A stretch of 64,000 bases of DNA. Origin: Breznakiella homolactica (lineage in GTDB: Bacteria; Spirochaetota; Spirochaetia; Treponematales; Breznakiellaceae). The position numbers and the translations under genes were made by a program. The stretch spans positions 1,302,001-1,366,000 of the forward strand of contig NZ_CP067089.2 in NCBI RefSeq assembly GCF_016616095.2. The letters run 5' to 3'. The notes beneath the pieces are model-generated. The model ran no database searches, was not told the origin of the DNA, and saw nothing but the letters and a program-made list of their open reading frames with translations. Of the stretch, positions 50,194 through 59,849 are shown piece after piece. Position 1 is the stretch's first letter, and the number at the start of each line of letters is the position of its first letter.

Positions 50194-51570
50194 TTACTCT
50201 GAGACCGAGTATTTTCCTGCCATTGCCTTATAAATATAATTTTCGTATTTGATTATTTGATACTTCTGCTGGATAAGATCTATCTTTGATGAGTTTTCAC
50301 TATTGATAGCTCCAAGCAAATCCTTGAATTCAGCCTTCCCCGCCTTATATCTCCGGTCGTAATACTCGGCGATCTTTTCAGCCGTATCGCAGGCTTCCTG
50401 TGTCTTGCTGAAAAGCTCAACCGATTTAAGGTACGCGTAATAGTAATACGCCACTTCATTCAGCGCCTGGTTCAGGGTATCATTAAAATCAATCAGCGAT
50501 ATCTGGTAATCCGCCTCGGAAATCCTGATATTGCTTCTGACCCGGTTCCAGTCCAGAAACGGCAGGGAAACGGAAATACTGCCGAGGATGTACGGGAAAT
50601 TAAAGGTTGACCAGACTTTATCGGACGAAGAATTAATTGCCCCGCTCAGGGAAATAGTCGGATACCATCCCCATTCTTCGGATTTCAGGGTTTTAAACGC
50701 ACCCTCCAGCCGGTACTGGCTTGCGACAAGGTCGGGCCGGTTGGCAAGGACCGAAAGCGGAACATCCACGTCCACATCCAGGGTCTTCTGGTCCAGGAGG
50801 CTGCCGTAGCTTATCCCCAGGTCATCACCGGGTTTGATATTCAGAATGTTGCGGAGACTCTGTTCCAGTTCCCTGAACTGTGTCTCAATTTCCAGCAGGC
50901 TGCGCTGTTCCGCGATCCGGTTCTGTTCGGCCTGAAGCAGCTCCAGACCGTCGGTCTTTCCCGCGCGGAACTGATTTCCGGCGATTTCCTCTATACTTTG
51001 ATAGGATGCAATATTTTGTTTTTTCAGGGCTATAGAATTCTCATAGTATTCAAGATTGAAATACAAATCAATGACGTTATACACGAGACTGAATTTTGCG
51101 GCGGTCTGATCCATGACCGTTGCCTTGAGCTCAAATTCCTGGGCTGACCGGGCGTTCCGGATTTTACCGTAGAGGTCGATTTCATAGCTCACCCCCAATT
51201 CTCCGGAGAAGGTATTCGCAAAAGAATCATCTTCATAGATTGCCCGCTGCGAAGAGGCTTTCACCGTGCCGTCCACCGACGGAAACAGGTCCGAAGCTGC
51301 AAGTTTAACATTGTAAAGCTCCCGGGTAATGGTGACAGCGGCTTTCAGGTAGTCCGGATTGGCGGCCAAGGCAATATCGATAAGCCGGTCAATCTCCGGG
51401 TTATCGTACTGTTTCCACCATTCCTCATCCGCGGTGTAGGTTTGTTTCACATCATCCGTGTACGCAAGTATCTCCGATACATCTTGGGACTGATATTTGC
51501 TTGAAACACATCCCGTATAAAAGAGAACACTGATAATAACCATGGATGGCAGCGCCAGATATCTTTTCAT
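50194..51570 (-). CDS. TolC/NodT-family outer-membrane lipoprotein (copy 2)
   Basis: A 458-residue outer-membrane efflux protein of the NodT/CusC type. MKRYLALPSMVIISVLFYTGC is a lipoprotein signal with lipobox YTGC (Cys21). Two long helical repeats are visible (DYLKAAVTITRELYNVKLAASDLFP and ALNEVAYYYYAYLKSVELFSKTQEACDTAEKIAEYY). It begins 1 base after the macB stop codon and completes a MacA-MacB-TolC tripartite pump. It is distinct from TolC copy 1, which lacks the lipobox. Confidence 0.88.
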   Translation of the reverse strand: MKRYLALPSMVIISVLFYTGCVSSKYQSQDVSEILAYTDDVKQTYTADEEWWKQYDNPEIDRLIDIALAANPDYLKAAVTITRELYNVKLAASDLFPSVDGTVKASSQRAIYEDDSFANTFSGELGVSYEIDLYGKIRNARSAQEFELKATVMDQTAAKFSLVYNVIDLYFNLEYYENSIALKKQNIASYQSIEEIAGNQFRAGKTDGLELLQAEQNRIAEQRSLLEIETQFRELEQSLRNILNIKPGDDLGISYGSLLDQKTLDVDVDVPLSVLANRPDLVASQYRLEGAFKTLKSEEWGWYPTISLSGAINSSSDKVWSTFNFPYILGSISVSLPFLDWNRVRSNIRISEADYQISLIDFNDTLNQALNEVAYYYYAYLKSVELFSKTQEACDTAEKIAEYYDRRYKAGKAEFKDLLGAINSENSSKIDLIQQKYQIIKYENYIYKAMAGKYSVSE

Positions 51571-51571
51571 T

Positions 51572-53512
51572 TTATTCACTCGCCAGGGCGTCAATGGGAT
51601 TCAGGTTGGACGCGTTTTTTGCCGGCATATACCCGAAGACAATACCGATCCCCGTCGAGGAAACCAGCGCCAGGACAATCGATGGAATCGAGAAGTCCAT
51701 CCCGAAACTCTCCGAGAATGTATTGAATCCGAGACCAATAAGCAGGGCAAGAGCTATCCCCATAATACCGCCGACAATACAGATCAGGATGGCTTCTATC
51801 AGGAACTGCTGAAGAATATCCATCTGTTTTGCCCCGATTGCCATACGGATACCGATCTCCCGGGTCCGTTCGGTTACCGAAACCAGCATAATATTCATTA
51901 CCCCGATCCCGCCCACAATCAGGGAGATCACCGCGATGCTGGCAATAAGCAGCTTCATGATATTCGTTGTACTTTCAATTGTCTGCTTGATACTGTCACT
52001 GTTGATCATGAAAAAATCCTTTTTTCCATGAAGCGCGGTCAATATCATTTCGATGCCCTCTTCGGCAACCTGGGAATTCACGCTGTCGGATACCTTAACC
52101 ACAATGGCATTGATATCTTCGGAGCCGTTGATTTTATACATGGCGGTTTTGTACGGTGTCCACAGTGTCATGGAATTACCCGCCGGCCCGAAGCTGTCTT
52201 CCTTTTCCGTAACACCGATAATTTCCAGGGGCTTTTTATTAAACATGATGATTGATCCCACTGGGTTCGGGGTATTGGAAAAAATCTGTTTCCGGGTGTT
52301 GTCGTCGATCACCACAACAGAGGCGATACGGTCCACTTCATCATGGGAAAAAATACGTCCCTGTGCGATTTTTTTTCCCATCACATCAAAATACTCCGCC
52401 CCCACGCCGCTCAGCTGGGCACTCAGCGAGTTGCTTTCGTATACCAGTGTTCCGTTTGCCGATACCGTAGGGGTAGCGTTTTCGATAAAACTCAGCTTTC
52501 CAAGCTGATCCGAATCACTGGCTTTCAGGGTCTTAATTTTTCCCGACCGCATATCACCGAAACCGGTACCGGGCATGATTTGAATCGTATTCGTACCCAT
52601 GGAACTGATCTCCGCCATGATTTTTTCCTGGGAAGCGTTTCCCAAAGCAACTACGGAAACCACCGATGCAATACCGATTATAATTCCCAGCATAGTCAGA
52701 AGGGAACGCATTTTGTTTGAAATAATTGCCTGTATGGACATGGTAAAGGATTCAAGAAAACGGTATTTGATCATGTCCTTTCTGCTTCGTTTAATAGGCG
52801 GCACCCGGTCTTTCATCTCATAGATATCCGACGATTTCCGTTCGTCCGATATTATCTGGCCGTCTTTGATTTCAATCTGCCGGCTTGCCTGGCTGGCTAT
52901 CTTGCTGTCGTGGGTAACCAGGATGATGGTATGCCCCTGCCGGTGCAAGTCTTTGATAATTCCCATTACCTTTTCACCGCTCCCGGAGTCCAGCGCACCG
53001 GTAGGTTCATCGGCAAGAATGATTTCGCCTCCGTTCATTAATGCCCGGGCAATACTGACCCGCTGCTGCTGCCCCCCCGAAAGGGCGTTGGGTTTGTTAT
53101 CAAGCCGGTCACCGAGGTTCAGGCTCTGCAGCAGTTCCACGGCGCGTTTGGTCCGGACTTCGGAGTTCTGCCCTGAATACACCGCGGGCAGGGCGGCGTT
53201 TTCACGGGCCTTCAAATTCGAAAGCAGGTTGTACCGCTGAAAAATAAATCCGAAGGTTTTGCACCGCAGTTCCGCCAGCTGGTTCTTGTCCATAGCGCCC
53301 GCTTCAACGCCGTTTATTTTATAAGACCCCGATGTCGGTACGTCCAGGCAGCCGATAATGTTCATCATGGTTGATTTCCCGGACCCAGACTGGCCGATGA
53401 TAGCTACAAAGTCGCCCTTCTCAACGGACAGATTTATATCCTTCAGAATATGGACTTGGTTGCTTCCCTTGCCGAAGAATTTATTTATCTTCTGCAGTTC
53501 AATAATGTTCAT
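51572..53512 (-). CDS. macB: MacB-type ABC efflux ATPase/permease
   Basis: A 646-residue fusion of an ABC ATPase (1-225) with a MacB/FtsX-type membrane domain. Walker A is GQSGSGKST (Lys46), the signature LSGGQQQRVS, and Walker B ILADEP. Four membrane helices follow, one before the periplasmic domain and three near the C-terminus with the FtsX pattern (VGGIGVMNIMLVSVTERTREIGIRMAIGA). The start at 53512 lies 1 base after the macA stop codon, with only a weak ribosome site, so coupling to macA is likely. It expels macrolides, peptides or lipoproteins in related systems. Confidence 0.92.
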   Translation of the reverse strand: MNIIELQKINKFFGKGSNQVHILKDINLSVEKGDFVAIIGQSGSGKSTMMNIIGCLDVPTSGSYKINGVEAGAMDKNQLAELRCKTFGFIFQRYNLLSNLKARENAALPAVYSGQNSEVRTKRAVELLQSLNLGDRLDNKPNALSGGQQQRVSIARALMNGGEIILADEPTGALDSGSGEKVMGIIKDLHRQGHTIILVTHDSKIASQASRQIEIKDGQIISDERKSSDIYEMKDRVPPIKRSRKDMIKYRFLESFTMSIQAIISNKMRSLLTMLGIIIGIASVVSVVALGNASQEKIMAEISSMGTNTIQIMPGTGFGDMRSGKIKTLKASDSDQLGKLSFIENATPTVSANGTLVYESNSLSAQLSGVGAEYFDVMGKKIAQGRIFSHDEVDRIASVVVIDDNTRKQIFSNTPNPVGSIIMFNKKPLEIIGVTEKEDSFGPAGNSMTLWTPYKTAMYKINGSEDINAIVVKVSDSVNSQVAEEGIEMILTALHGKKDFFMINSDSIKQTIESTTNIMKLLIASIAVISLIVGGIGVMNIMLVSVTERTREIGIRMAIGAKQMDILQQFLIEAILICIVGGIMGIALALLIGLGFNTFSESFGMDFSIPSIVLALVSSTGIGIVFGYMPAKNASNLNPIDALASE

Positions 53513-53513
53513 C

Positions 53514-54794
53514 CTAGAAACCCCGGCCTCCGCCCATCCCTGAGGCGCTGTTCGCCAGTTCGGACGCAGACATTTGGGCCGTGATAATCGTATCCCCCTC
53601 ACTGACACCGCTCTTGATTTCCACATTGATACCGTCGGATAAACCGGTTTCGACAGTCCGCTGCTCCACTCCATCCTTGGTCAGGATCTCAACATACTTA
53701 GAGGTACCCTTTTCCTTGACTGCAATAGAAGAGACCGAGAGAACATTATCCGCCTGGGCTACGTAAATTGCGTTTTGTGTAGTCATTCCAATCCGGAGCT
53801 TGCTGTCTTCATTCGGTACGTTCAGCCTGCCGTAATAGTAGATCGCTTCGCTTGATGAAACGACGCCTGTATACTCCCCGGTGGAAAGCAGAGTCAGTCC
53901 GGGATCGATGGATTTAAGGGTTGTTTCATGAACCGTTCCGAGATCAGACAGAATCGCGTAGGTTACCTTGATCCCCGGCTGTATCTCGCTGATGTCTCCT
54001 TCGGAAATCTCAATAAGAATTTCCATATTATGGAGGTCGGCAATCTGTACAATGGTTGGGGTACTCATGGCGGCGTTTACCGTCTGCCCCTGTTTTACCG
54101 GAATAGACACAATAGTGCCGGTAAGGGGAGCTGTTATTTTCGTGTATCCCAGATTGGTTTCAGCGGTGCTGAGGGAGATGTTTGCCTCTTCCAGGGCGCT
54201 CTGTATTTGCGCCACATTAGACCGCGCTGTTTCATAGGCATTCTGAGCGTTTTCAAGCTCTTCCGCGGATGCCGCGTTTTCCGCCCGCAGTTCCTGCAGC
54301 CGGGCGTATTGTTTCTGGGCAATATCAAGGGAAATTTTCGCGGCCGCCAGCTGGGTCTGATAGCTGGTAACTTTTGCTTTATTGCTGTTGACCTCGTTCT
54401 GCTGGGTGGTTGAATCTATCTCCGCGATGAGGTCCCCTTCCTGGACCTCCTGCCCAATTACAACATACAGTTTCTCAATCCGTCCGGAAGCCTGGGCGCC
54501 GACGGTTACCAGCTCTATTGCCCGTATTTCCCCGCTGGCGTTAACAATTTTCTGAATACTGAGTTTTTTCACCGTTTCCGTAATATACGTTATCTTGTTT
54601 TTGTTTTTATTATGATTATAAAACAAAAAAAACGAGACCACTGCAATAATCAGTATCGCCACAAATATAATAAGCTTTTTATGTTTTTTTAAAAAAACCT
54701 TAAGACGGGTCTTATCACTATTTTTTATTTCTTCATTCATTTTTATATTAAACGCAGGGCTTCTGAAGGACTGCAGATTCTTGCGGAGATTCAT
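53514..54794 (-). CDS. macA: MacA-type periplasmic adaptor
   Basis: A 426-residue membrane-fusion protein. One N-terminal helix (LIIFVAILIIAVVSFFLFY) anchors it; then split lipoyl halves (VGAQASGRIEKLYVVIGQEVQEGDLIAEID and YTKITAPLTGTIVSIPVKQGQTV), a long coiled-coil hairpin between them (about 130-215) and beta-barrel domains. It ends in a short Gly-rich tail (GMGGGRGF). The first ATG at 54794 and one 18 codons later (54740) are both possible; neither has a good ribosome site. It partners MacB and TolC 2. Confidence 0.88.
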   Translation of the reverse strand: MNLRKNLQSFRSPAFNIKMNEEIKNSDKTRLKVFLKKHKKLIIFVAILIIAVVSFFLFYNHNKNKNKITYITETVKKLSIQKIVNASGEIRAIELVTVGAQASGRIEKLYVVIGQEVQEGDLIAEIDSTTQQNEVNSNKAKVTSYQTQLAAAKISLDIAQKQYARLQELRAENAASAEELENAQNAYETARSNVAQIQSALEEANISLSTAETNLGYTKITAPLTGTIVSIPVKQGQTVNAAMSTPTIVQIADLHNMEILIEISEGDISEIQPGIKVTYAILSDLGTVHETTLKSIDPGLTLLSTGEYTGVVSSSEAIYYYGRLNVPNEDSKLRIGMTTQNAIYVAQADNVLSVSSIAVKEKGTSKYVEILTKDGVEQRTVETGLSDGINVEIKSGVSEGDTIITAQMSASELANSASGMGGGRGF

Positions 54795-55282
54795 TATTAC
54801 AAAGGTGTACAGCGTATTTCGAAATATACAATGTGAATCAGCGTCTCTTTAGAACTATGAACAGATTTTTCAGGCGCTTTTTGTCTCCTATTTTTAAATC
54901 ATACCTAAATTTATAAATAGAATTACGCAACAGTCAAGGGAAAAAGGGAACATAACAATAATTTATATATGGAAAGAAAAACCGGCGGTATCGGCAGTTA
55001 CGATGATTTTGCCGGCATCGGAATTTTCTCCCCGAACAATAATGGGAATACAATTTTTAAAAAAACTAAAAACCGGTGCCGCGACGGATAACCAGCACGG
55101 CTAGACAGCCTTATACATTCTGAACGGCCAAGACACCATTTTCGCTTTATCGCGGCGGCTTGCCGGACAAAGATACTTTCATTGCTGACAAATAAGTGAG
55201 CTGAACGTCTTCGGGTAAATTACCCCGAAGACGTTCTTTTCGAATAACCAAAAGAAAGCAATCTCACGGCGCAGCGGTTCAA
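54795..55282. other. gene-free spacer between macA and the outer-membrane protein gene
   Basis: The part next to macA is AT-rich and should hold its promoter; the best leftward -10 is a TATATT near 54830 without a good -35. No box like the TTGTTAAA repeats was found here. A 40-codon frame at 54969-55091 lacks a ribosome site and is not called. A terminator hairpin lies at 55203-55236. Confidence 0.5.
55203..55240. terminator. strong hairpin terminator
   Basis: GAACGTCTTCGGG (55203-55215) pairs perfectly with CCCGAAGACGTTC (55224-55236), and TTTT follows on the right. It lies 43 bases beyond the leftward outer-membrane protein gene, which it probably terminates. Confidence 0.7.
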
Positions 55283-55786
55283 TCAGTCAAACCAGAAGCG
55301 GAATCCCAGTTCAGCCCCTATATCAAAGTCAGGGAAATCTATATCAGGAGTTACCTCAATCCCGAGGCTTGGAACTACCGCAAGATACAATTCAAAGGGA
55401 TTCGCGATGTGCCAGGACAGCCCTATAGGCAGCCGTGCGCCGAGGGAAAGGAAGAAGTCATCATAAAATCCCATATTCACATACGCTCCCCCGCCTATGT
55501 ACCAGTCAAGATTAAAATTTCCATCCTGAACCAAATTCCGGTCAATGAAATAATAATCACCGGTAACACCAATACCTAATCCATCGCTGTTGAATCTGAG
55601 TTTCGCAGCCCAGAACACCGGCAGACTGGGGATTTTAAAGGTGGCGCCTACGGTACCTCCCGCACCGCCGGTTCCGCCGCCGCCGCTGACAACAGGACCA
55701 ATTGCGAATCCGCTGCCGTGATCCGCGAAAAGCCCGACCGTTCCGATAGTCAGTCCGAGTAAACAAACCGCAACAATTTTTTTCAT
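55283..55786 (-). CDS. small outer-membrane beta-barrel protein
   Basis: A 167-residue exported protein. The start at 55786 has a GGAGGAT site and a signal peptide (MKKIVAVCLLGLTIGTVGLFA). After a Gly-rich tract (about 33-45) come alternating hydrophobic strands (PVFWAAKLRF, LGIGVTGDYYF, LDWYIGGGAYVNMGF, FFLSLGARLPIGLSW, FELYLAVVPSLGIEV) ending in Phe-rich GAELGFRFWFD, the pattern of an eight-strand barrel with a terminal aromatic. Similar small barrels are common in treponemes. It lies 74 bases after a TetR gene on the same strand. Function unknown. Confidence 0.72.
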   Translation of the reverse strand: MKKIVAVCLLGLTIGTVGLFADHGSGFAIGPVVSGGGGTGGAGGTVGATFKIPSLPVFWAAKLRFNSDGLGIGVTGDYYFIDRNLVQDGNFNLDWYIGGGAYVNMGFYDDFFLSLGARLPIGLSWHIANPFELYLAVVPSLGIEVTPDIDFPDFDIGAELGFRFWFD

Positions 55787-55859
55787 AAATATCCTCCGAA
55801 ATATTTTTCCATAAGGCTTTCTCAAAACCCATCCAGGTTTTTAAAAGTGTTATGGCATT

Positions 55860-56453
55860 TCAACTTCCTTTCCCCCTTGGTTTATCTTTAAGAACCAATT
55901 GGGTCATAAACTGTATTTGCTCATTAAAAACATTTTCCGGAATCGGTGCGGCAACGGATGACAGCATTAAACCTTCCAGCAAAAACAAGATATGCCTCAC
56001 TACGGTTTCCACATCGCCGGGTTTAAAAACATTTGCCTTTTGTCCCTGTTTAATAAGCATTGAAAGAGATTTCTCTGCAGCACTGTACCGTTCCATCAGC
56101 AGTGGATATTGATCCGGTTCAAGCAGCGAGAATTCATAAAATGCGATATTCAGCCACGCCCTTCCTTCAATAAGAGCTTTTTTCTGATGCTGCAGTAAAT
56201 CTATAAGAAGCTCCTCGGGCCCTTTTTCCGCTGCGAGAATCTTTTTTTGCTTCTTTTCTTCATCAGATATTTCTTTTTTTAGAATTTCGATAACGATTTC
56301 TTTTGTGGAACCAAAATACCTATAAACACCGCCGCGGCTTAAGCCGGATTTCTCACAAATATCCTTCATGGTAACCCCGGAATAAGTTTTCCGGGAATAC
56401 AGCTCCGCAGCTGAGTCAATAATAAATTGTTTTGTTTTATCCCCTTTGCTCAT
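55860..56453 (-). CDS. TetR/AcrR-family transcriptional regulator
   Basis: A 197-residue regulator with an N-terminal TetR helix-turn-helix (KTKQFIIDSAAELYSRKTYSGVTMKDICEKSGLSRGGVYRYFGSTKEIV) and a helical ligand domain. The start at 56453 (MSKGDKTKQ) is preferred because a near-consensus promoter at 56494-56522 would put transcription start near 56487, ruling out the longest frame. It may control itself, the small barrel gene downstream and possibly the divergent chemoreceptor. Confidence 0.85.
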   Translation of the reverse strand: MSKGDKTKQFIIDSAAELYSRKTYSGVTMKDICEKSGLSRGGVYRYFGSTKEIVIEILKKEISDEEKKQKKILAAEKGPEELLIDLLQHQKKALIEGRAWLNIAFYEFSLLEPDQYPLLMERYSAAEKSLSMLIKQGQKANVFKPGDVETVVRHILFLLEGLMLSSVAAPIPENVFNEQIQFMTQLVLKDKPRGKGS

Positions 56454-56493
56454 CGCATCGGTTTTCGGATAAAAAGCGACACCCATGTCTTTT

Positions 56494-56522
56494 AATATAA
56501 TTCTCTGAAAACTGATTGTCAA
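56494..56522 (-). promoter_or_regulatory. sigma-70 promoter of the tetR gene
   Basis: Read leftward, TTGACA (56517-56522), 17-base spacer, TATATT (56494-56499). It fixes the likely translation start at 56453. Confidence 0.68.
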
Positions 56523-56759
56523 TAAAGAATGAAAAATTCCATAAAAATTTAAAATTCAACAATAACCGTCAGTTTAAAAAATAAGGGAAGTTATTCCGCG
56601 GCAGTTTGTTTCGGAATGGCATTTTACTGCGGCACTGTGTAAATGAGTTTTCCTATTTCAGCATTCTTGAGAAACCGCCGTAATTCTGCGTTTTTTAAAA
56701 AAATATATTAAAAAAAAACAACTCTTTGAAAGATACTCCGCTAAAAGCATTTAATTCAT

Positions 56760-56788
56760 TTGACGGTTTTTTATAAGGAAAATAATTT
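56760..56788 (+). promoter_or_regulatory. sigma-70 promoter of the chemoreceptor gene
   Basis: TTGACG (56760-56765), 17-base spacer, TAATTT (56783-56788), followed within 20 bases by the GGAGGT ribosome site of the gene. Confidence 0.55.
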
Positions 56789-56813
56789 ATATATGGGTTA
56801 ATGGAGGTACAGT

Positions 56814-58907
56814 ATGAGCCGTCAAATTCCTATAGGAATCCGGGTTGCAGGAGCTATCGGCGCATTGGTTCTGATTATTCTGCTTTCAATATTTTTTATT
56901 ACCCGGGGTCAGGTACGTTCAACCTTGGGGAATTTAGTTGCTTCCAACACCATACAGATTGCGGAAGCCCGGGCTGATGAGATTAATCTTTTTCTTTCAC
57001 AGTATCAGCAAATGCTTAAGACTCTTGTTTCACTGGATATCATCAGGGGAATCAGTGACCAAGAGCTTGAAGTATACGCAGAATCACTGGAAGGAAAGGT
57101 TGGTGATGACGCGGTGAATGTTTTCCTGGTTTGGCCGGACGGCAGAGCCACGACAGTAGCCGGACAGTATGTGGACAGCCGGGACCGGGCGTATTACCAG
57201 GCGATATTCGTTGATGGCATGGATTCTTTTGTGGGCAATCCTTTGATATCGAGAAATACCGGTCTGCCCGCGGTTATCCTTGTACAGTCTATTGAAGATA
57301 CGGACGGATCTGTGCGGGCGGCACTGGCCTTTGAAATGTCCCTTGAACAAATTTCCCGTATTGTTGAAGGGATCGATATCGGTGAGACAAGCTACGGCTG
57401 GGTTATGGATAGTTCAGGGCTGATAATCGCCTCCCCGGCAAAAGATACGATTATGAAAATAAATATATCCGAAGGTGATGAGAAGCACGGCTATAAAGGA
57501 ATGACCGCGCTTTCGAAGGAAATACTGGCAAACAAACAGGCCGCCGGTGAGTTCGTCCGTTTCGACGGTATAAAATACACGCTTTTTACCAATGAGATTT
57601 CCCCCGAGTATCAATGGCGGGTAGGAATAATGATAGCTTCCGAAGAACTGAATGAACCCCAGCAGAGGCTGACTTTTACCCTCGTGGTAATAATGGTAAT
57701 CGCCCTTTTGATTTCCCTGGGTGCAGCTATTATTCTGGGACGCTGGATTTCCTCACCCATCAAGAAAGTAGCGGCCCATTTCAGGGACCTTGCGGAAGGT
57801 GAAGCGGATTTGACTAAACGGCTTGAAATTGTCCGGAATGATGAAATCGGAACCCTGGTCTCGGATTTTAATGTTTTCCTGGAAAAACTTTCAAACATAA
57901 TAAGCGAAATGAAAACCGCCCAGGAAGAAATCAAAGAGAGCGGCCAGAAACTTGGGAATGAAACCCAGGAAACCGGTGTGGAGGTAGAAAAAATAACCGG
58001 ACTCGCCGAGACTATTCAGGTCCGGCTGCAGAAACAGAACGACAATATTGATGAATCCGCCTCGGCGGTAAATAAGACATCCAATGGGATAATGGTTCTT
58101 GACAATCTCATTGTGGATCAATCTTCCAGCATTACCGAAGCCTCAGCTTCAATAGAAGAAATGGTAGGAAATATAGGATCCGTTTCCAGCTCCACCGAAC
58201 GGATTGCGTCGGAATTCCAGATCCTGCTCGACGCGTCTGCCAGAGGGCTGTCAACGCAGAATACGGCTATGGAAAAAATCAAGGAAATTTCCGAACAGTC
58301 GGAAAACCTGCTGGAAGCAAATACCGCTATCGGGGCAATAGCGGCTCAGACAAATCTGCTTGCCATGAATGCCGCCATAGAAGCCGCCCATGCCGGAGAA
58401 GCGGGCAAAGGGTTTTCCGTGGTGGCCGATGAAATCAGGCGTCTTGCCGAAACATCAAGTGAACAGTCAAAAACAATCGGGGCAAAACTAAAATCCATAC
58501 AGGAAACGATTGACGCGGTGGTGAAGGCATCCCATGATTCGGAGAAGGCATTTGAGGATCTCAACGACAAAATAGGAATCACCGATTCGCTGGTCGCGGA
58601 AGTCAGGTCCGCCATGACTGAGCAGCGGGAAGGTTCGGAACAGATACTGCTTGCTATAAAAAACATGAACGATATAACGGTAAAAGTAAGAACCAGTTCA
58701 AATGAAATGAGCACCGAAAACAAAGTAATCGTGGAGGCAATGGATAAACTGAACGAGGCATCCCGGGAAATATACAGCAGTTCCGAAGAAATCGTAAAAG
58801 CAGTCAACACCGTGGATATCAAAACCCACGAACTGTCAGGAATCGCGTCGCAGAACGGGGAACTGGTTGGCCGCATGGAAGGAACCATAGGAAGGTTTAA
58901 GGTTTAA
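56814..58907 (+). CDS. methyl-accepting chemotaxis protein with Cache sensor domain
   Basis: A 697-residue transmembrane chemoreceptor. Helix 1 lies at about 9-30, a periplasmic dCache-like domain at 35-280 ([41 protein letters not shown]), helix 2 at 285-308, HAMP at 309-365, then the long signalling coiled coil. The tip reads [53 protein letters not shown], the CheA/CheW-binding hairpin. No C-terminal CheR-docking pentapeptide is seen. The ligand is not predictable; a Cache domain often binds small acids or amino acids. Gene stands alone. Confidence 0.93.
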   Translation: MSRQIPIGIRVAGAIGALVLIILLSIFFITRGQVRSTLGNLVASNTIQIAEARADEINLFLSQYQQMLKTLVSLDIIRGISDQELEVYAESLEGKVGDDAVNVFLVWPDGRATTVAGQYVDSRDRAYYQAIFVDGMDSFVGNPLISRNTGLPAVILVQSIEDTDGSVRAALAFEMSLEQISRIVEGIDIGETSYGWVMDSSGLIIASPAKDTIMKINISEGDEKHGYKGMTALSKEILANKQAAGEFVRFDGIKYTLFTNEISPEYQWRVGIMIASEELNEPQQRLTFTLVVIMVIALLISLGAAIILGRWISSPIKKVAAHFRDLAEGEADLTKRLEIVRNDEIGTLVSDFNVFLEKLSNIISEMKTAQEEIKESGQKLGNETQETGVEVEKITGLAETIQVRLQKQNDNIDESASAVNKTSNGIMVLDNLIVDQSSSITEASASIEEMVGNIGSVSSSTERIASEFQILLDASARGLSTQNTAMEKIKEISEQSENLLEANTAIGAIAAQTNLLAMNAAIEAAHAGEAGKGFSVVADEIRRLAETSSEQSKTIGAKLKSIQETIDAVVKASHDSEKAFEDLNDKIGITDSLVAEVRSAMTEQREGSEQILLAIKNMNDITVKVRTSSNEMSTENKVIVEAMDKLNEASREIYSSSEEIVKAVNTVDIKTHELSGIASQNGELVGRMEGTIGRFKV

Positions 58908-58933
58908 AATACGCCGGTTGTTTTCAGCCGGCT

Positions 58934-58993
58934 CCGGACTTCTGTGAAGTCCGGGGATAAAAGGCCGTAAACGCGTACTGTGCCTTTACGGCG
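58934..58993. other. hairpins between convergent genes
   Basis: CCGGACTTC-TGT-GAAGTCCGG (58934-58954) is a perfect 9-bp hairpin, and GCCGTAAA with TTTACGGC (about 58964-58993) forms a second. They separate the chemoreceptor and the YczE-type gene and may act as transcription barriers, though T tracts are lacking. Confidence 0.45.
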
Positions 58994-59025
58994 GTCAGTG
59001 CCGCCGGAACTGCCAGCTCCGCCCT

Positions 59026-59688
59026 TCACTGCTGTTCCGGACTCAAAGCTCCATTTATGACGGGGGCGGCGGCTTTCATAAACTGCCGTACCACATTGCC
59101 CGTAAGGAAGGCCGCCGCGACTGTTCCGATCTGGATACCTTCGAGTCTCCCAAGAAATAAAAGGGAAATGGCCGCGGACAAAGCGACACTGCTGCAGTCA
59201 ATTATTATTTTTGCCGTTCCCAGGGATTTGCCTATCCGCGCTGCTACAATCCGGGCGAGATTATCCACCGGGAGCAATGTCACCCTAGGCAAAGCCTGAA
59301 GCCCAATACCGATTCCCATAATAACAACGGAAAGGGCAAAAATCAGTATCCGTCCGGCAAGATTTGCGGTCAAAAAATCTAGAATAAACATAAATGGCAT
59401 TATAAGATCAAGGAAGACACTTAAAAGCAAACTTAAGGGTATCTGAAGCAGCAGCGTTTTGTCAAACTTCCAGCCGAGAAATGCAAGCTGAATAAGAATA
59501 AAAAAACAGTTCAGTCCGAGATGGACAGTACCGTATGAAAGATGGGTGATATATGAAACGACCCAGGAGACGCTGGGCACCGGAGCGAGTCCCAGGTTTG
59601 CTTTGGTCATGCAGCAGCATCCCAGGGCAAAAAGAAATAGCCCACCGGTAAACACCACCCATTTTTTTATTACCAGGCGCCGCTGCAT
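59026..59688 (-). CDS. YczE/YitT-type integral membrane protein
   Basis: A 220-residue protein with five or six hydrophobic helices. The first helix and following loop (VVFTGGLFLFALGCCCMTKANLGLAPVPSVSW) and the middle GIGLQALPRVTLLPVDNLARIVAARIGKS resemble the YczE/YyaS family of unknown function. It is leftward, isolated, and convergent with the chemoreceptor gene. No ribosome site stands out before the ATG. Confidence 0.7.
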   Translation of the reverse strand: MQRRLVIKKWVVFTGGLFLFALGCCCMTKANLGLAPVPSVSWVVSYITHLSYGTVHLGLNCFFILIQLAFLGWKFDKTLLLQIPLSLLLSVFLDLIMPFMFILDFLTANLAGRILIFALSVVIMGIGIGLQALPRVTLLPVDNLARIVAARIGKSLGTAKIIIDCSSVALSAAISLLFLGRLEGIQIGTVAAAFLTGNVVRQFMKAAAPVINGALSPEQQ

Positions 59689-59849
59689 TCATTTACCTTG
59701 GGGTATACTATTCCGCCTCCCGGGGCGGTTACTATCTGATAATATTCACGGTACATAACAGTAAACCTATAATTAAAAATCCATTTCTATGCAGAATAAA
59801 ATTTATCGGTCATTAAATACCGGCACGGCCTCTGCCCTTTTGGGCGGGG

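Larger units (their letters stand above)
56454..56813. other. AT-rich divergent promoter region between tetR and chemoreceptor gene
   Basis: No gene is seen. It holds one leftward and one rightward sigma-70 promoter. The middle third (about 56590-56700) is less AT-rich and shows no reading frame, repeat or hairpin that I would call. Confidence 0.5.

Noticed and set aside
54969..55091. A 40-codon frame starting MERKTGGIGSYDDF
   Set aside because: No ribosome site, no family likeness and isolated in a gene-free spacer.
58934..58993. Hairpins between the chemoreceptor and YczE-type genes as a REP or integron element
   Set aside because: The two hairpins differ in sequence and no further copies were noticed; simple boundary hairpins are enough.
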